64,000 nt of DNA from Nymphalis io (lineage: Eukaryota > Arthropoda > Insecta > Lepidoptera > Nymphalidae): contig NC_065914.1 in the NCBI RefSeq assembly GCF_905147045.1, forward strand, positions 4,030,001-4,094,000, written 5' to 3'. Below the pieces are notes generated by a model that did no database searches, was not told where the DNA came from, and saw nothing but the letters and a program-made list of their open reading frames with translations. A program made the position numbers and the translations under genes. Shown one piece after another: positions 12,501 to 27,200 of this stretch (position 1 is the stretch's first letter; each line of letters starts with the position of its first letter).

Positions 12501-15500
12501 CAGTGAACATATCCCACATTGCATCCATTTATGAAGTAACATTCAATTCAAACAACATCACTTTTAATTCAGTAATAATGTAAACAAGGGTCGATGACGT
12601 CACTGTACATGAAGACACGACCGGCAATTACGAATTTCAGACGAACACTGCATTTGCTATGTTAAATTAATATGCGCGTGCGTCGATTATACGTTGCTCA
12701 ATTCATAGTCGAGTACTGTACTAATTTCCTTACTAAAACAACAATACTTTATCGTATCGCAATAAACGTAACGTTCGTTCTACATATAAATGAACCTTTT
12801 TTATGCATAATATATTAATGAAAAAAATTATCAGGTTATAATTTAAAAAAAAAAAACTAAAATACCGCGTGTATTACTACTACTAAAATCCGTCTGTATC
12901 GATCTGATATATAAATATTATTGGTTCGATTGCAGTATATTCGATATAAAAAGCATTATTTTATGTTCACTGAACATTAAAAAAAAAAACATATAACGCA
13001 ACATAAGAGCTTGATATATTTTATTTATAAAAATACCCCTAAAGTATCTCCTCACAAAACAATCGTCGAAATCGCCCACAAATGTCTATCCTGGGTGGGA
13101 ATCGAACTCAAAACCTTCGGCGTGAAAGGCAAGTATCTACCAACCACGCCAACCGGCTCGTCAATTAAATCTGTCATATATATATGTATATGACAGATTT
13201 ATATGTAAATATGAGTATGTACGGTTATTATATATTGTATTTTAAGAGACTTTTTATTAATGTTTTTTTTTTACTCTTTTAACGTATCATTTATATTTAA
13301 ATAATATTGTTTGTTTCCTGTAAAATATATAAACGTGTATCTAAGACGTCTATAAATAAAGCACCGGCGCCGGAGCACAATAAATTGATCATGACGGTAA
13401 TGACATAACCTCCCGCATTTCCATCGAGAACGGTATACACATGTCCCTTTTTAACACAGCGGTTATATATATCGAGCGTCTCTTTCACGGCAATTGATAA
13501 CCCAATTTTTTAATTAATTTTACGTTAAATCTCCTACTCGTCGATTTGGATGTTTTTTTTTTTTTTTTACATAAAATACTAATAATTACCAGCAGCAAGT
13601 TCAAGTTGCCTGGTAATGGTTAGTAGTCAGTAAGTAGTCAATAAGTTCAAATATTGTATAACTACATTATATTTGAATGGAAACCTCCTCAAAAGGGAGA
13701 GGAGGCCTTAGCCCAGCAGTGGGACATTTACAGGCTGTTACTGTTACTCTTTTTACATAATATTTTCAAGGCTTTATATTTCTTTGATTCACACACGTAG
13801 TGCTATCGGTTATTGAGTTTTTTTTTTCACACACGGCCATCTGATCCCAAATTAAGCTTGTACAAAGCTTGTGCTATGTCATATACTACTTTTCTTTTGT
13901 AAATACATACTTATATAGATAATTACACCCAGACTCAGGACAAATAGACATGTCTATCCTGGGTGGGAATCGAACCCACAACCTTCGGCGTGAAAGGCAA
14001 GTGTTCTACCAACCACGCCAACCGACTCGTCTATTATTAAAACCGGATAATGAATGATGTTTACAAACAATCAAAGGTTGCATCTAGATTTTTTTTATTT
14101 ATGGAACCCTTACGTTTTATTTTTATACCAAATGCTAGTTTTTGGCGCTGACTACGTTTTCATCAAAACATCTCCTGTCACATGTCAATCATACTTCAAA
14201 TATACATTTGTCTAAAAATAAAAAAATAAAAATTCTTAATGACATACTTCGTCGGGCTTTTGCCACAGCATCGATTCCTGCTACTTTGGAACCGAATGGT
14301 TTATGCAGAGATGATGGCAAGAGACCCGATGGAGTGACTTTAGTGCCATGGTCGATGGGGACGTGTTTTTGTGTGGGATGCAACTTGCGTATTTACGCAA
14401 GTATCTCATATCAAGAATACGTCTCGTAAAGCCAGTGCAGCCGATGAAGCTGTTCAAATACTCAAGCTCCGCAAATATTCACTTTTATCCAACGGATATC
14501 AATTTGCGGGGCTGGGTTTTGAAACATTAGGTCCATGGTCGTCCAATACAAAAAAAAATCATAAAAGATCTTTCTAAGAAACTGGTCCACACTTCTGGTG
14601 ACCCAAGAGCTGGCGCTTATTTAGCCCAAAGGCTGAGTCTATCGGTGTAGAGAGGCATAGTGCCAGCATCTTGGGTAGAATGCCACAGGACAATCTTTTA
14701 GACGGCGTGTTTTTGCTATAAATTTTAATTTTGTATATTATAAAAATGTCTGTACATAGTTTCAACAAATAAATGTATACATATTTGTCTTAAATCATTC
14801 GCTGCGGCGTCGTTGATACGAGAGGACTACGGAAACGTCTAAGCAACTGAACTTGATGAAACTGATTTTGATGAAATTTGGTATGAAACAATCTTGAACA
14901 TAGGCTACCCCCCCTCCAAAGCAGGCGAAACATCTGGCGAAAATTAGTCATTTATATATGTCCTTCGAAAACAAATAATTTTTTTTTCTAAATAGTTAAT
15001 AATATAAAACGTACGCCCACTTCTAATTCCTATCACAAAATTCATAAACGATGAGAACATAAATGTATATAATAATAATTCGAAATTCAAACAATCGAAT
15101 TTAAACGTAAACAATTACAATTTTAACTATCGTCGATTCATTTACCACATTCGTTAGGCGAAGGTCTTAATTAAAACTACTATAAACTTTTTAATTTAAA
15201 TTTCCTTTTTAATCAATAACTTAGAATGTCACAATACATAGGTGATCTAACCTGCGCAATAAAAACCTAATCGACCTCGGTTCGCTATTGACCATGCGTA
15301 TGAGTAAGCAGACGTTACGGCGGTTACATCATCATGAGCAATTTATTTTTTTATAATGAAGACCAACGTCACCCGTATGCGATATTAATAATTACGTAAT
15401 TTCTATCACAGTGATTGCCCCTGTATTGTCTAGTCGACTGCCTCGTTAGTCTAGTGACTTAAAAAGATAAAACGTGACCCTAGCGCCATGGACGCGTGAG

Positions 15501-18500
15501 GTAACCGCGTCCTGTTTCAAACGGGTCGAAGAGGACGACACCCGGGATGGTCTCCAGTGTAGAATCTTATAATTGTCCACCACCGTTGGACGTTGAAAAA
15601 GCCGAGATGGCCCTGTGGTAAGAACGCGTGAATCTTAACCGATGATCGTGGGTTCAAACCCGGGCAAGCACCACTGAATTTTCATGTGCTTAATTTGTGA
15701 TTATAATTCATCTCGTGCTTTACGGTGAAGGAAAACATCGTGAGGAAACCTGCATGTGTCTAATTTCACTGAAATTCTGCCACATGTGAATTCTACCAAC
15801 CCGCATTGGAGCAGCGTGGTGGAAAAAGCTCCAAACCTTCTCCTCAAAAAGAAGAGAGGAGGCCTTTAGCCCAGCAGTGGGACATTCACACACAGGCTGT
15901 TACGGATTACGGATTACGGTTGGACGTTGGCACTGTATGCAATATTAACGATGGCTTATATTGTCAATACACCAATCTTGTGAACTAAGATGAGGCATTT
16001 ATTGTAGCTACAAGTTTTACGGCTAGATCTAGAGGACAAAATATGAATATTCAAACTTCTCTGAAAATTGGCATTGCGTTCTTTAAAAAGAAAAAAATAC
16101 GGAACTATAATGTTATAACAATTATCGAAGCCAGATAGGTGACCTTACGAATGATCTAGGAATGTTGTTTGCCCTACAAACTGACTGACCTTTGAAAGAG
16201 ACAAGCGTTAGCTGGCAACATCGATCGTGGACGTAACCAAGACTAGCCTTAAAAGATAATCTTTGCATTTTCTAAAATATTAAGTCTGTTGAAGATTAAA
16301 CACAAATAAACAACTTTGACCTTAAATTGACGCGATATTCTTCGAGATATTGGTCGAGATCTTAATTATTTTTTTTCGCAGTGGAACCTTCAGAAAGGTA
16401 CCCGGGTCCTATGGGGGTGGAACCGGGTTAAGTGGGATTCTTACCCACTTTCTTGAATAATCTATGGTATTCATTATGGATTCGCAAAAAAATAGCTTGA
16501 AAGTCCGCGAAGTTGTTACCTAAACTTGGGAAGTAAAATTAAAGTGGACATAAGTAGTTAAGTGGGATAGTGTTGTATTATTGGTAATATTAATCAAGAA
16601 CTGTTTGTAATACAGCAGAGCTATTAGTAAATCGCATGGAATATCTAAGGTTTGTTTATCTTTACTCCCCCCTCGAATGGAATAGGGAATAGTACCTACA
16701 TTTTGTTTGTTACAGGTCGGTGGGACGGGCTAATGGGTTACCTGATTTTAAATGACGAGCCGGTTGGCGTGATTGGTAGATACTTGCCTTTCACGCCGAA
16801 GGTTGTGGGTTCGATTCCCACCCAGGACAGACATTTGTGTGCATGGACATGTCTGTTTGTCCTGAGTCTGGGTGTAATTATCTATATATTAATTATGTAT
16901 TTACATAAGAAAAGTAGTATATGTAGTATATCAGTTGTCTGGTTCCCATAGCACAAGCTCTGCTTAATCTGGGATCAGATTAACCTTGGGAACGAAGATG
17001 TTATGTCCCATATGCTTGTAGTTGTACTAAATATAGCTGTTTGGCGGTAGAATATCTGATGAGTGGTGGTGTACGGACTGCACCTATTAAATTAAAAGTA
17101 GATTTTCAGTAGTAAGTAGTATATCTGATGAGTGGGTGGTAACTACCCAGACGGGCTTGCAATCGGTTTACCACCTAGTGTACAATGCTTGTTTTCAGTC
17201 ATATTAACTTGCAACTATTATAATTGAAATTTCCGTGAAGGTTTCTGTTATCGTGAAATCGTCACAAGCGTACAATAATCGCGAGTCATATTAAATATAT
17301 AGAAAAAAATATATTCAACAGCAACATTGCGAAGGATGCCGGCTAATTAGCTTGCTATTTATAAAAATGCACTAATCATTTGACGTTCAAATCACAACTA
17401 TGTACATTATCGCGTAGGTGGTATAAAACATACATATATGTACTACCTAACAACACACTACCTTAAAATCTCTGTTTAACGGATAATTAGTTAAACAATG
17501 CTGTCCTTTTCTTTCGAATGTCAAATCTATAATGATAGAAAGAGCAAAATCTGTGTTTAACTAAACAATAAAATAAAAAATATTAATAAAAAGAACTACT
17601 GTTAGGTTATGCATGCTGAGTTTTTATTTTTTTTATTTTTATAAATAAGTTACCTATAAGACTAAGGTTAAGATCCTCCAGATGGATTTCGGCCATGGCG
17701 GTCAATCTTAAGAGAGATTAGCCAACTACGCAAGATATATTATAGTGCACAAGTGTGAGCGCAAACACAGGTCACACTCATAATACGATGGAACTGCCAT
17801 CCGACACGACGACACGAGGCACGGGAGTGCACTTAACTATAAAACTATGTTAATATTGTGTAACACCAAATCAGATTGTAATATATAATATTAGATGTAA
17901 TATGAATTATTATTAAATATTACTGGAGAGTATCTGTCATTTTTTTTATATTAATTAATAATAATCTATATTTTTAATGTAGCAACAAACACTTTGACAG
18001 ATAATCGTTATGGCGGGAAACTGACAGACTTAGAATTCTCTTTACGAGCATTGCGGATTCCGTGTTGAGATCTAGTTCTTACGTATGCAACGTTGGCTTC
18101 CTATTAAAATAAATAAATAAAATAGATCACAGAGTATCTAACTAAAACTACATATTAAATATTTTAACCGACAAAAAAAAGGTAATTCAATAACGCTTAA
18201 CTCTAAAATATAATTTCACTCGACTAAAAAATAAAAAATAGCTTGCTTTATTATCACCCGTCTTTTTTATTGTTATTATATAGCTTTTCGCGTAGGTGAT
18301 AAAAATGTACATAAGTAGAAAGTGACTCACGCGTTATAATTTAATACATTTTTTAGACTTTATATTTCACTAGAGGTTTACCCGCGGCTTCGGTCGCGTC
18401 ATCATTAAAAATTGGTAAATATAATTTCGATAGCTCTTTACTTTATACAAAATTTCACGCCCTTAAAAATTTACAAAAGTAAAATTTTCGCAATCAAAAA

Positions 18501-21172
18501 TTTAAATTTAATTTAGGGTAAAATTTTCAAGTCCTTACATAGTGCAAGCCTATTGTGTAAAAGGAATGCAAATTTTCATATTTCTAGCCTCAATAGTTTC
18601 AGATGTACGTTGATATGTCAGGAAGTCTTTCAGTTAGTATTTTTTATATATATATCCGCGTCATATTTACTTTTCCGCTACTCCGCCCGCGTCACAATTA
18701 CTTTTCCTATAAACTCAGTACATAAATCAGCCATATTCTTAAACAGGACCAATAGACTGAAAATAGCATAGTTCTCTTATTCAAAATTCAGAACGAACAG
18801 TTTTGAAGTTTAACCGTAATGTAAATAAACAGACTACTTTCAGACAGACATACTTTCGAATTTATAATATTAGTTTCATTACATACTTTACGATCACGAA
18901 TATGGCGACAACGGTGGCATTTTTACGGTGAATTTAATCGGTAATTTGTACCAAGTTTTTGTTGCATTTTATAGCACTAATAAATTTATCACATGCTCTT
19001 AGTATATTAACTACTCGGCGCGTGTTGTTTTTTTTAAGTACCCTATGTATTTATATGTACCCCTTTTTTTAACTCTGGAAAAATGCGTTACGCGTTTCCC
19101 CCACGGGAATATTGGTGGGGTATGTGGGGCACGTCGGTGTCTAAAGCGCTGAGTGTGCCAAAAGTTGTTAGGGCTTTGTGCAAGCTCGTCTGGGTAGATA
19201 CCACCCACTCATCAGATATTCTACCGCTAAACAATACTTGGTATTGTTGCGTTCCGATTTGAAGGGTGCCACTGTAACTACAGGTACAAGGGGCATAACA
19301 GCTCAGCATCAGCATATATCTCATCATCATTATATTTCTTACACCATTAAACATCAGGTGGCCCATTTGCCCGCCCACCAATCTATAACATAAAAAAAAC
19401 CTGCCCCCCCCCCCCAACACGCGGGTGAACACTATTTTATAATAATTTTAAAAGTTTAGAATCTAAGACGTGAAGATGTACTCGGTGAAACATCGCGAGT
19501 ATACAAGCACGTGTTAAATGTAATCCTATCACGTGTGGAGCATTTTCCCACAAGGTCGCCCAGCAATGGGACATTTAACTTAACAACTGTCAAAATATAT
19601 ACTTACACCACTTCGACGCTTCCATGTCTCTCTACGTTTCAATCTCGGCACACTGTTATACATCACAGCGGATACGATGTAACACTTCACTTGTTCAATT
19701 ATTTAACGCCTATTCACTTCACTTTTCGAATTAACATCTCACATTATCCTCACTTCACTTTTGCAATAATCTAGTCATTTTATAAACTTTACATTTATTT
19801 TATATTTATGTTATTTATTATTATGATTATATCGGCGACTGCGTATATGTCTATATATGTATAAATAAAATAATGACTACTGACATAACAATGCACAGCT
19901 CAAACTTGAAAATTGAACGACATAAAGAGGATAAAAGTTTGTGCGAAAACCGTTTATTTTTAAAAAAAAAAGGAGCTAAGGAAGCTATTTAGAATTTCCG
20001 AACTATCATGCGAGCGAAGCTGGTAAGCTTTTTTTATAGTTATTATTGAATTTGACAGTTCATTTATTGACAAACGTTATTGGATACTAGCTAATCGTTT
20101 CGGCTTCGCAAGGGTTGATAAGAGGAAAAATGTATTTTGAAATCAATCATAAATCATTCAAGAATCGAAATTAAAATCCGTTCGTAGTGAGCGTCTACGT
20201 CGGGAAAAACTATATAAAAAAACCGTAACAGCCTGTGAATGTCCCACTGCTGGGCTAAAGGCCTCCTCTCCTCTTTTTGAGGAGAAGGTTTGGAGCTTAT
20301 TCCACCACGCTACTCCAATGCGGGTTGGTAGAATTCACATGTGGCAGAATTTCAGTGAAATTAGACACATGCAGGTTTCCTCACGATGTTTTCCTTCACC
20401 GTAAAGCACGAGATGAATTATAATCACAAATTAAGCACATGAAAATTCAGTGGTGCTTGCCCGGGTTTGAACCCACGATCATCGGTTAAGATTCACGCGT
20501 TCTTACCACAGGGCCATCTCGGCTTTTGAACAACTATATAACTGTGACAAATTTCAAGTCAATCGGGCGGATAGTTTACATCTCGTGATGAGTTGTATTT
20601 CGCTTATATAATTTATAGAAGATTAAACATAACTCTACCACGAGCGTTAACGTATAGACTACAAAACAAATAATACAATATTAAGTTCTACCAATTTATT
20701 GATATATAAATAATTTATAATAATTATAGTAATTAAAATTAACTATCCATCTGAAAAACAATTATATATATGTATATCGTATATTTTAACGATTGATCTC
20801 CGATGAAGGAATGGCAGTCCCATCGGCCTACGAGAGCGAGGTTACCCTACCCGTGTCACACACACACGTGCAATATAAAATTTCGATATAGCCGACTGGC
20901 TATGACGTCAGCCTTTTCTTAATTTGACTACAAACAAAACACACACCTTACTATTACAACAACTATATTGATTACCTATATGTATATGTCGGCGAGACTG
21001 TGGTGCCGTCATTGATTTAGAATATGGAATTTGAAACGAGTGTGATAGCATACTTTTTGTTTTTATGTCGGTCTGGCGGAACAACAAACTGACAGCCAAA
21101 CTGACAGCCAAACTGACAGCCATATATCGTGGTTGGACGACATCGATGGATCGCCGTTAATTTTAATTACGT

Positions 21173-21226
<54 letters not shown>

Positions 21227-24200
21227 GTGTATTATTGCCGACATATATATGTATAATGTGTGTGTGTATTATTAACATTACGAATGGATCAAAACGAGAT
21301 GGCCCAGCGGTTAGAATACGTGCATCTCAACCAGGAATTACGAGTTCCAGGATTAAAGTATTTATTTCATACTAGTCTACCGCCCCTACTTCATACGGAT
21401 AAAACTCATTCGAAGGTACACCAATCAACCCCCACCCTTACAGTACGTTATAAAATAAACCTACGCCCCATATTATAGATATCTAGAATCAGTAGTTTTG
21501 TATGTAAAGATAGATAATCTGTCTTGGTACTGCTAGTGGTCTCGTAATTCAGGTAGGCGAGTGAGCCGGTGTAATTACAGGCAACAAATACATTTGGCAT
21601 AGACATTGTCTATGGCCCGCGTACCATAAGGTGACCCATTTAAACAATCATAATTAAAATATATAAGAAAGTCAGATGGAGAGAGGGTTCCTCCTGACTG
21701 GCCCAAATAGCCAGTCTGGATACGGGCCTCAGGGTTGCCCCCTTTACCCGGGCAACTCACCGGCAAGTCATCTTGCCGTGTCATTTATTTTGGCTCGAAG
21801 AGCCAGGGCAATATGACTCAGTGACTGTCGTCATGAAAGACGACAAAGAAATAAAGACATGCTGTATAATGGCGCATATTACCACTCAGTAGAGATAGAT
21901 GGCGTTGATTAAATTTGTCACATTCCTGAATCGCGCTGTCTAGATTCGCTACTGAATATATATAGTGTGAAAATGATTATGTTAAAATGATCAGATCAAA
22001 TAAATTACAGTTGTGTGAACAGAGGAAAGCTCTTCCTTGGTTTCATTTACCGTTTGATCCCCGTTATTAGTACATAAGCACAGGCCATTCAGAAATGTAA
22101 CGCTTTACGATAACATACATACGTTATCGTTTGGATTATGATATGTTGAGACGTATTATCTTGTATTAAATATATAACATAGTTACATTTTTATAAAGTG
22201 ACTCACAAATATTTTTTTAGAACTACAAAACCGCTTGAGCCGTGATAGTTCAGTGGTTAGAAGACGTGAATCTTAATAGATGATTCCGATATCAAAACGG
22301 GGAAGCAACACTAAAATGTGTGTGCTGTGTTTATAATTCATTTTGAAAAAAAAAACATCGTAAAGAAACCTGCATGTTACCAACCCGCTTGGCTCTAAGC
22401 CTCCTCAAAAAGGAAAAGAGCCTTTAGCCCAGCTGTGGGACACTCTTTTTTTCTTTTTTGACAAATATATTATAAAGTTAGGATTAATTAGTTAGGATTC
22501 TAAAACATCGTTGTTAAAAAAAAGACGCGCGCTAATTTAAAACCGCCATCTTGTTATTGGACAGGAAGGTAAAGTAATTAATTCATTATTATTGGAGCGA
22601 CTTGTGAATTTGAGGACTTAAAAATGTTTGCATTTGATATAAAATTGTATCAGTTCCGAAGAATCGCATTTCATTCTCGTAATTTACGTCTACGTCAGAT
22701 TGCACGGTTTTAATGAGAAATATTAGTCAACGCATGGTTTTACTTCAATGTCAATTTCAAAATTAATTAATTTTTAAGCTAAACATGCATAATTCTAATT
22801 AATACATTAATTCTCGAAGGAGTGCTCTTTCAAAAGGAGTATTGTTCACGAGTAACTAAGAAAAGAGGCATCTATTTCGTTTATTTTTATATAATAGGTC
22901 ATAAAGGCGGTCAGTGTCGAATGGGCCACCTAATGGTAAATGGTCACTAATACCCTAAGACATTGGCGATGTAAGCAATATTAACCAATCCTTATATCGC
23001 CAAAGCTCCACCAACCTTGCGGACTAAAATATCATCCATTGTGCCTGTAAGTACACTGGCGATAGCCGAATAAATAGAATATCTGGTGGTAGCTATCCAG
23101 ACGGGCTTGCAGACCATACCACAAAATAAAAAATCTTGTAATGAAAATACAATCACAAAACGAACCTCTCAAAATATGTCGCGTCGTGTGTATAGTAAGA
23201 TAATGTTTACAAACATATATGCATATTTGTATATTACGCAATCATGTCATTGTTTGTAAAACAATTTCTATCCACTGTGGATATTATCTTAAACATCTTA
23301 CTTCTACTCTCATTTATTAAACGTGACAGCCTGTGAATGTCCCACTACTGGGCTAGGGCCTCCTCTCCTTTTTTGAGGGGAAGGTTTGGAGCTTATTCCA
23401 CCACGCTGCTCCACTGCGGGTTGGTGACACATGCGTCAGAATTTCAATGAAATTTGACACATGCAGGTTTCCTCACGATGTTTTCCTTCGCCGTCAAGCA
23501 CGAGATGAATTATAATCACAAATTAGGCACATGAAAATTCAGTGGTGCTTGCCCGGGTTGGGACCCACGATCGGTTAAGACTCACGTTCTAGCCACTGGA
23601 CCATCTCGGTATACATCTGTCTCATCTATTTATCTATATATATATGAAACATCCTAAACTTGGATCTTGGACCCAAAAGCGATTGATGAATATAAACGAT
23701 TCGTTAAATAATGGAACAGGCTGTTTGTATTTGTATGTTTGGCTTGATTATTCACTGAACCATCTCTTTGAATTAAAAATAAGCTGTAACTATCGGCATT
23801 ACTTATAAACGTTGTTTAGCAGCTGTTTAGTAAACATGATTTCTCTCTTTCCGTCATTATTGATTTGACATTCGAAAGAAGAAGACACGGCATGTTCCTA
23901 TGTTGTCTTGTAGTCTTCACAGAGGTGTTGTCCGTTTGTTGTATCTGCCTATTGGTTTATAGTTTGGTATTTTAGTAACTGTGTGCATCCTCCATTTCCA
24001 GACAGCATCACAATAAAGATTTATTTTATTCTGGATTTTTTTTATAGTATAGGAAGGCGGACGAGCATATGGGCCACCTGATGTTAAGTGGTCACCAAGG
24101 CCCTTAGACATTGGCATTGTAAGAAATGTCAACCATCGCTTACATAGCCAATGCGCCACCAAACTTGGGAACTAAGATTTTATGTCCCTTGTGCCTGTAA

Positions 24201-27200
24201 TTACACTGGATCCCTGTTGTTATTGGATTCCCTGGGTGGTCTGATAATGATGGTATAATCTCTATTATGGATCGAAATTTACAGTCCAAACAGGACCATA
24301 TTTTCCTACAGGCGGAGTACGTAGGTTCAGGCCTACGGCGGTAAAACATGGGTCCATAGCATGTCGCAAAAAATATACCTGTATGAAAAATCCGTTTATT
24401 AAAATAATTAACTAGTAGAAGCGCTGCAACCTTCCACCGCCCTTTTTTATCGCTGGGAGACCGTTACGCGTTTTGGTAAAGTGATGGGATATGTGGGAAT
24501 CGTCGGTATCCAAGGCGCCGAGTACGCCCTGAATTTTAAAATACCCACTAAAAAACAAGCGGTACCCTTTCCGTCTTAACGACGAGCGCCACGGGATCGC
24601 TTCCGCAATGCTACCGTAAAAAAGCATGATGGAAGGGCCATCGGCCTAGGGCTAGAGCAACCAAGGTATGAAACCTTCGCCTGAGTCCAGAACTTTTTTG
24701 CAGTGCAGTTGCCATTCATCCGTTTCTCATCATTATAACTAATCACCAATTCTTTTATAATACCGTATATTATTTCGGTTAAGTGATATCAATCTCATGA
24801 CACCATTTTATTTAATTAATAATAATCCAATTACAATTCTAAATCTATTACGATACTTAAGTCTGAGTAACGGCGACACCATTTTGAAATATATATACAT
24901 ATATACAATTATTAATAAACAACAAATATATATAGTTTAAATAAAGATAAAATAACATGTTTATTTAATATATATTTTTATAGGATAGGTAGGCGGACCA
25001 GCATATGGGCCACCTGATGGTAAGTGGTCACCAACGCCCTTAGACATAGGCACTGTAAGAAATGTTAACCATCGCTTACATCACCACCACCAACCTTGGG
25101 AACTATGATGTTTCGTCTCTTGTGCCTGTAATTACATTGGCTCACTAACCCTTCAAACCGGAACACAACAATACCAAGTACTGCTGTTTTGCGGTAGAAT
25201 ATCTGATGAGTGGGTGGTACCTACCCAGACGAGCTTACACAAAGCCCTACCACCAGTAATAATAAATACATTTTCGACATAAATTTGATTCTTTCTTGGC
25301 TGTCTTGCAGCCATATATTTTTTAATTTTAAACTTTGAGTCAAGTATATTGAACCCGGTATCTCCGCTTAAAATGTACCTTCTTACCACTGGGTCATCTA
25401 CAGTTTTCGACCCAATAAGTAATAGCTATAATAATTTTTATATATTATTTAATTTTTGTCGTATCTTAAGCATGTATATTACAGGTGTATAAGTACATGT
25501 AGCCTATATCCTCCGTTGGGTATCAAGCTTCATACCAAATTTCATCAAAATCGGCTCAGCTGTGTTTAGCCGTGAAAGAAATACAGACAGAATTACTTTC
25601 GCATTTATAATATTAGTATAGACATACAGCCGAGACGTGTAGCCGAGATGGCCTAGTGGTTAGAACGCCTTAACCGATGATCGTGGGTTCAAACCCGGGC
25701 AAGCTCCACTAAATTTTCATGTGCTTAATTTGTGTTTATAATTCATCTCGTGCTTGACGGTGAAGGAAAACATCGCGAAGAAACCTGCATGTGTCTAATT
25801 TCATTGAAATTCTGCCACAAGTGTATTCTACCAACTCGCATTGGAGCAGCGTGGTGGAATAAGCTCCGACCTTCTCCTCGAAAGGGAGAGTAGGCCTTAG
25901 CCCAGGAGTGGGACATTTACAGGCTGTTACTATATAGACGAATATGTAGCGCAACGCGTAGATTATTTTTTTTTTTTTAATAAATATTTAATATTTTTAA
26001 TACGTTTATATCATTATATAATTATATACGTTTATATAATCATTATATTATCACCTATTATTAATGTCTATATGTATGTGTCAATGGTTTTTTTTTTTTT
26101 TTTATAATACTGATTATTTATATAAAATATATTTTTTTTAATATATCGAGCAATTGCGCAGGCGATATAAAAAATATGTGTGCGGAAACACAGGTGCAAT
26201 TTATTACGTCACTCTTATAACCCGATGTGATCGAATCTGACACGACCGTAGATATCAGGTCTGGGAACTGCTTTAGGTGTCTTTACGGGGGCACACGAGT
26301 GTTTCTATCTGAGTGTCTAATCTCTTAACTAATCTCTTAACTCGGTACTACTACGGAGAATTTCTTGTTAGAATTTTATGTTCCCAACCTTTTTTCTTAA
26401 ATTATAAAAGCCTGTAAGGTACTATTTTATAATCATTAAAATATTTCATGTTTCCGTTTTCGTTTTTTAATTGCCGGATATTACTTATCATTTTAATTCG
26501 CATTGAAAACTATTATATTTTATCATTAGTCAATGTTACTATTTTTTTCTTTTAATATATAATACGCGTACGAATTAAGATAACACTGTGAAAAAAACGA
26601 TATACGATTCAAAAATAGAATTTTTAAATTCGACGGTTAATACGACGATAACAACATTTTTCATATATATGTCACGCACGCACACAAACACAATCCTTTA
26701 ACATCAATAAAATTTAAAAATCGAATTGACATAATAAAAATCCCAAACACTATTCACTCACTACATTCCAATTTCAAATCGTAATCGATTTTTAACGAGA
26801 CACTGAGACGGTAATAATTCTTTAAAAGAACACAACTTTAAAAAAAGAAGGAAAGTTAACGGTACGTCTACGCGTAACGATATACACCTGAAAACTGACT
26901 GACTGAATTCACAGATAACATAGATATCGTATGTACACAAAACATTATTAGCGTTAATAATAATCTACACGTACAATGAAGTTGAATTCTAATAAAAAAA
27001 TTGCATTTAAATTTCGAATATGTTTGAAGAGCATTTTTGTTGTCAAGCAAATTAAATAAACGATCTATGCAACGGTAGTACGTAACTTGAATATGGAGTA
27101 AAATATTTAAATTTAGAATACAATTAATTATTATTTATATTACAAGAATTCGAATTTCGAGCGAGTTTCTAGACGGGATTAACATATCAATGTTGTAGGT

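Noticed and set aside
14142..14429. 95-codon open frame as a host gene
   Set aside because: It covers only the first part of the RPD-motif domain and runs out of frame after 14362; better read as a decayed retroelement piece.
19511..19774. 87-codon frame as a gene
   Set aside because: Low complexity, Thr/His-rich by chance composition, and no family resemblance.
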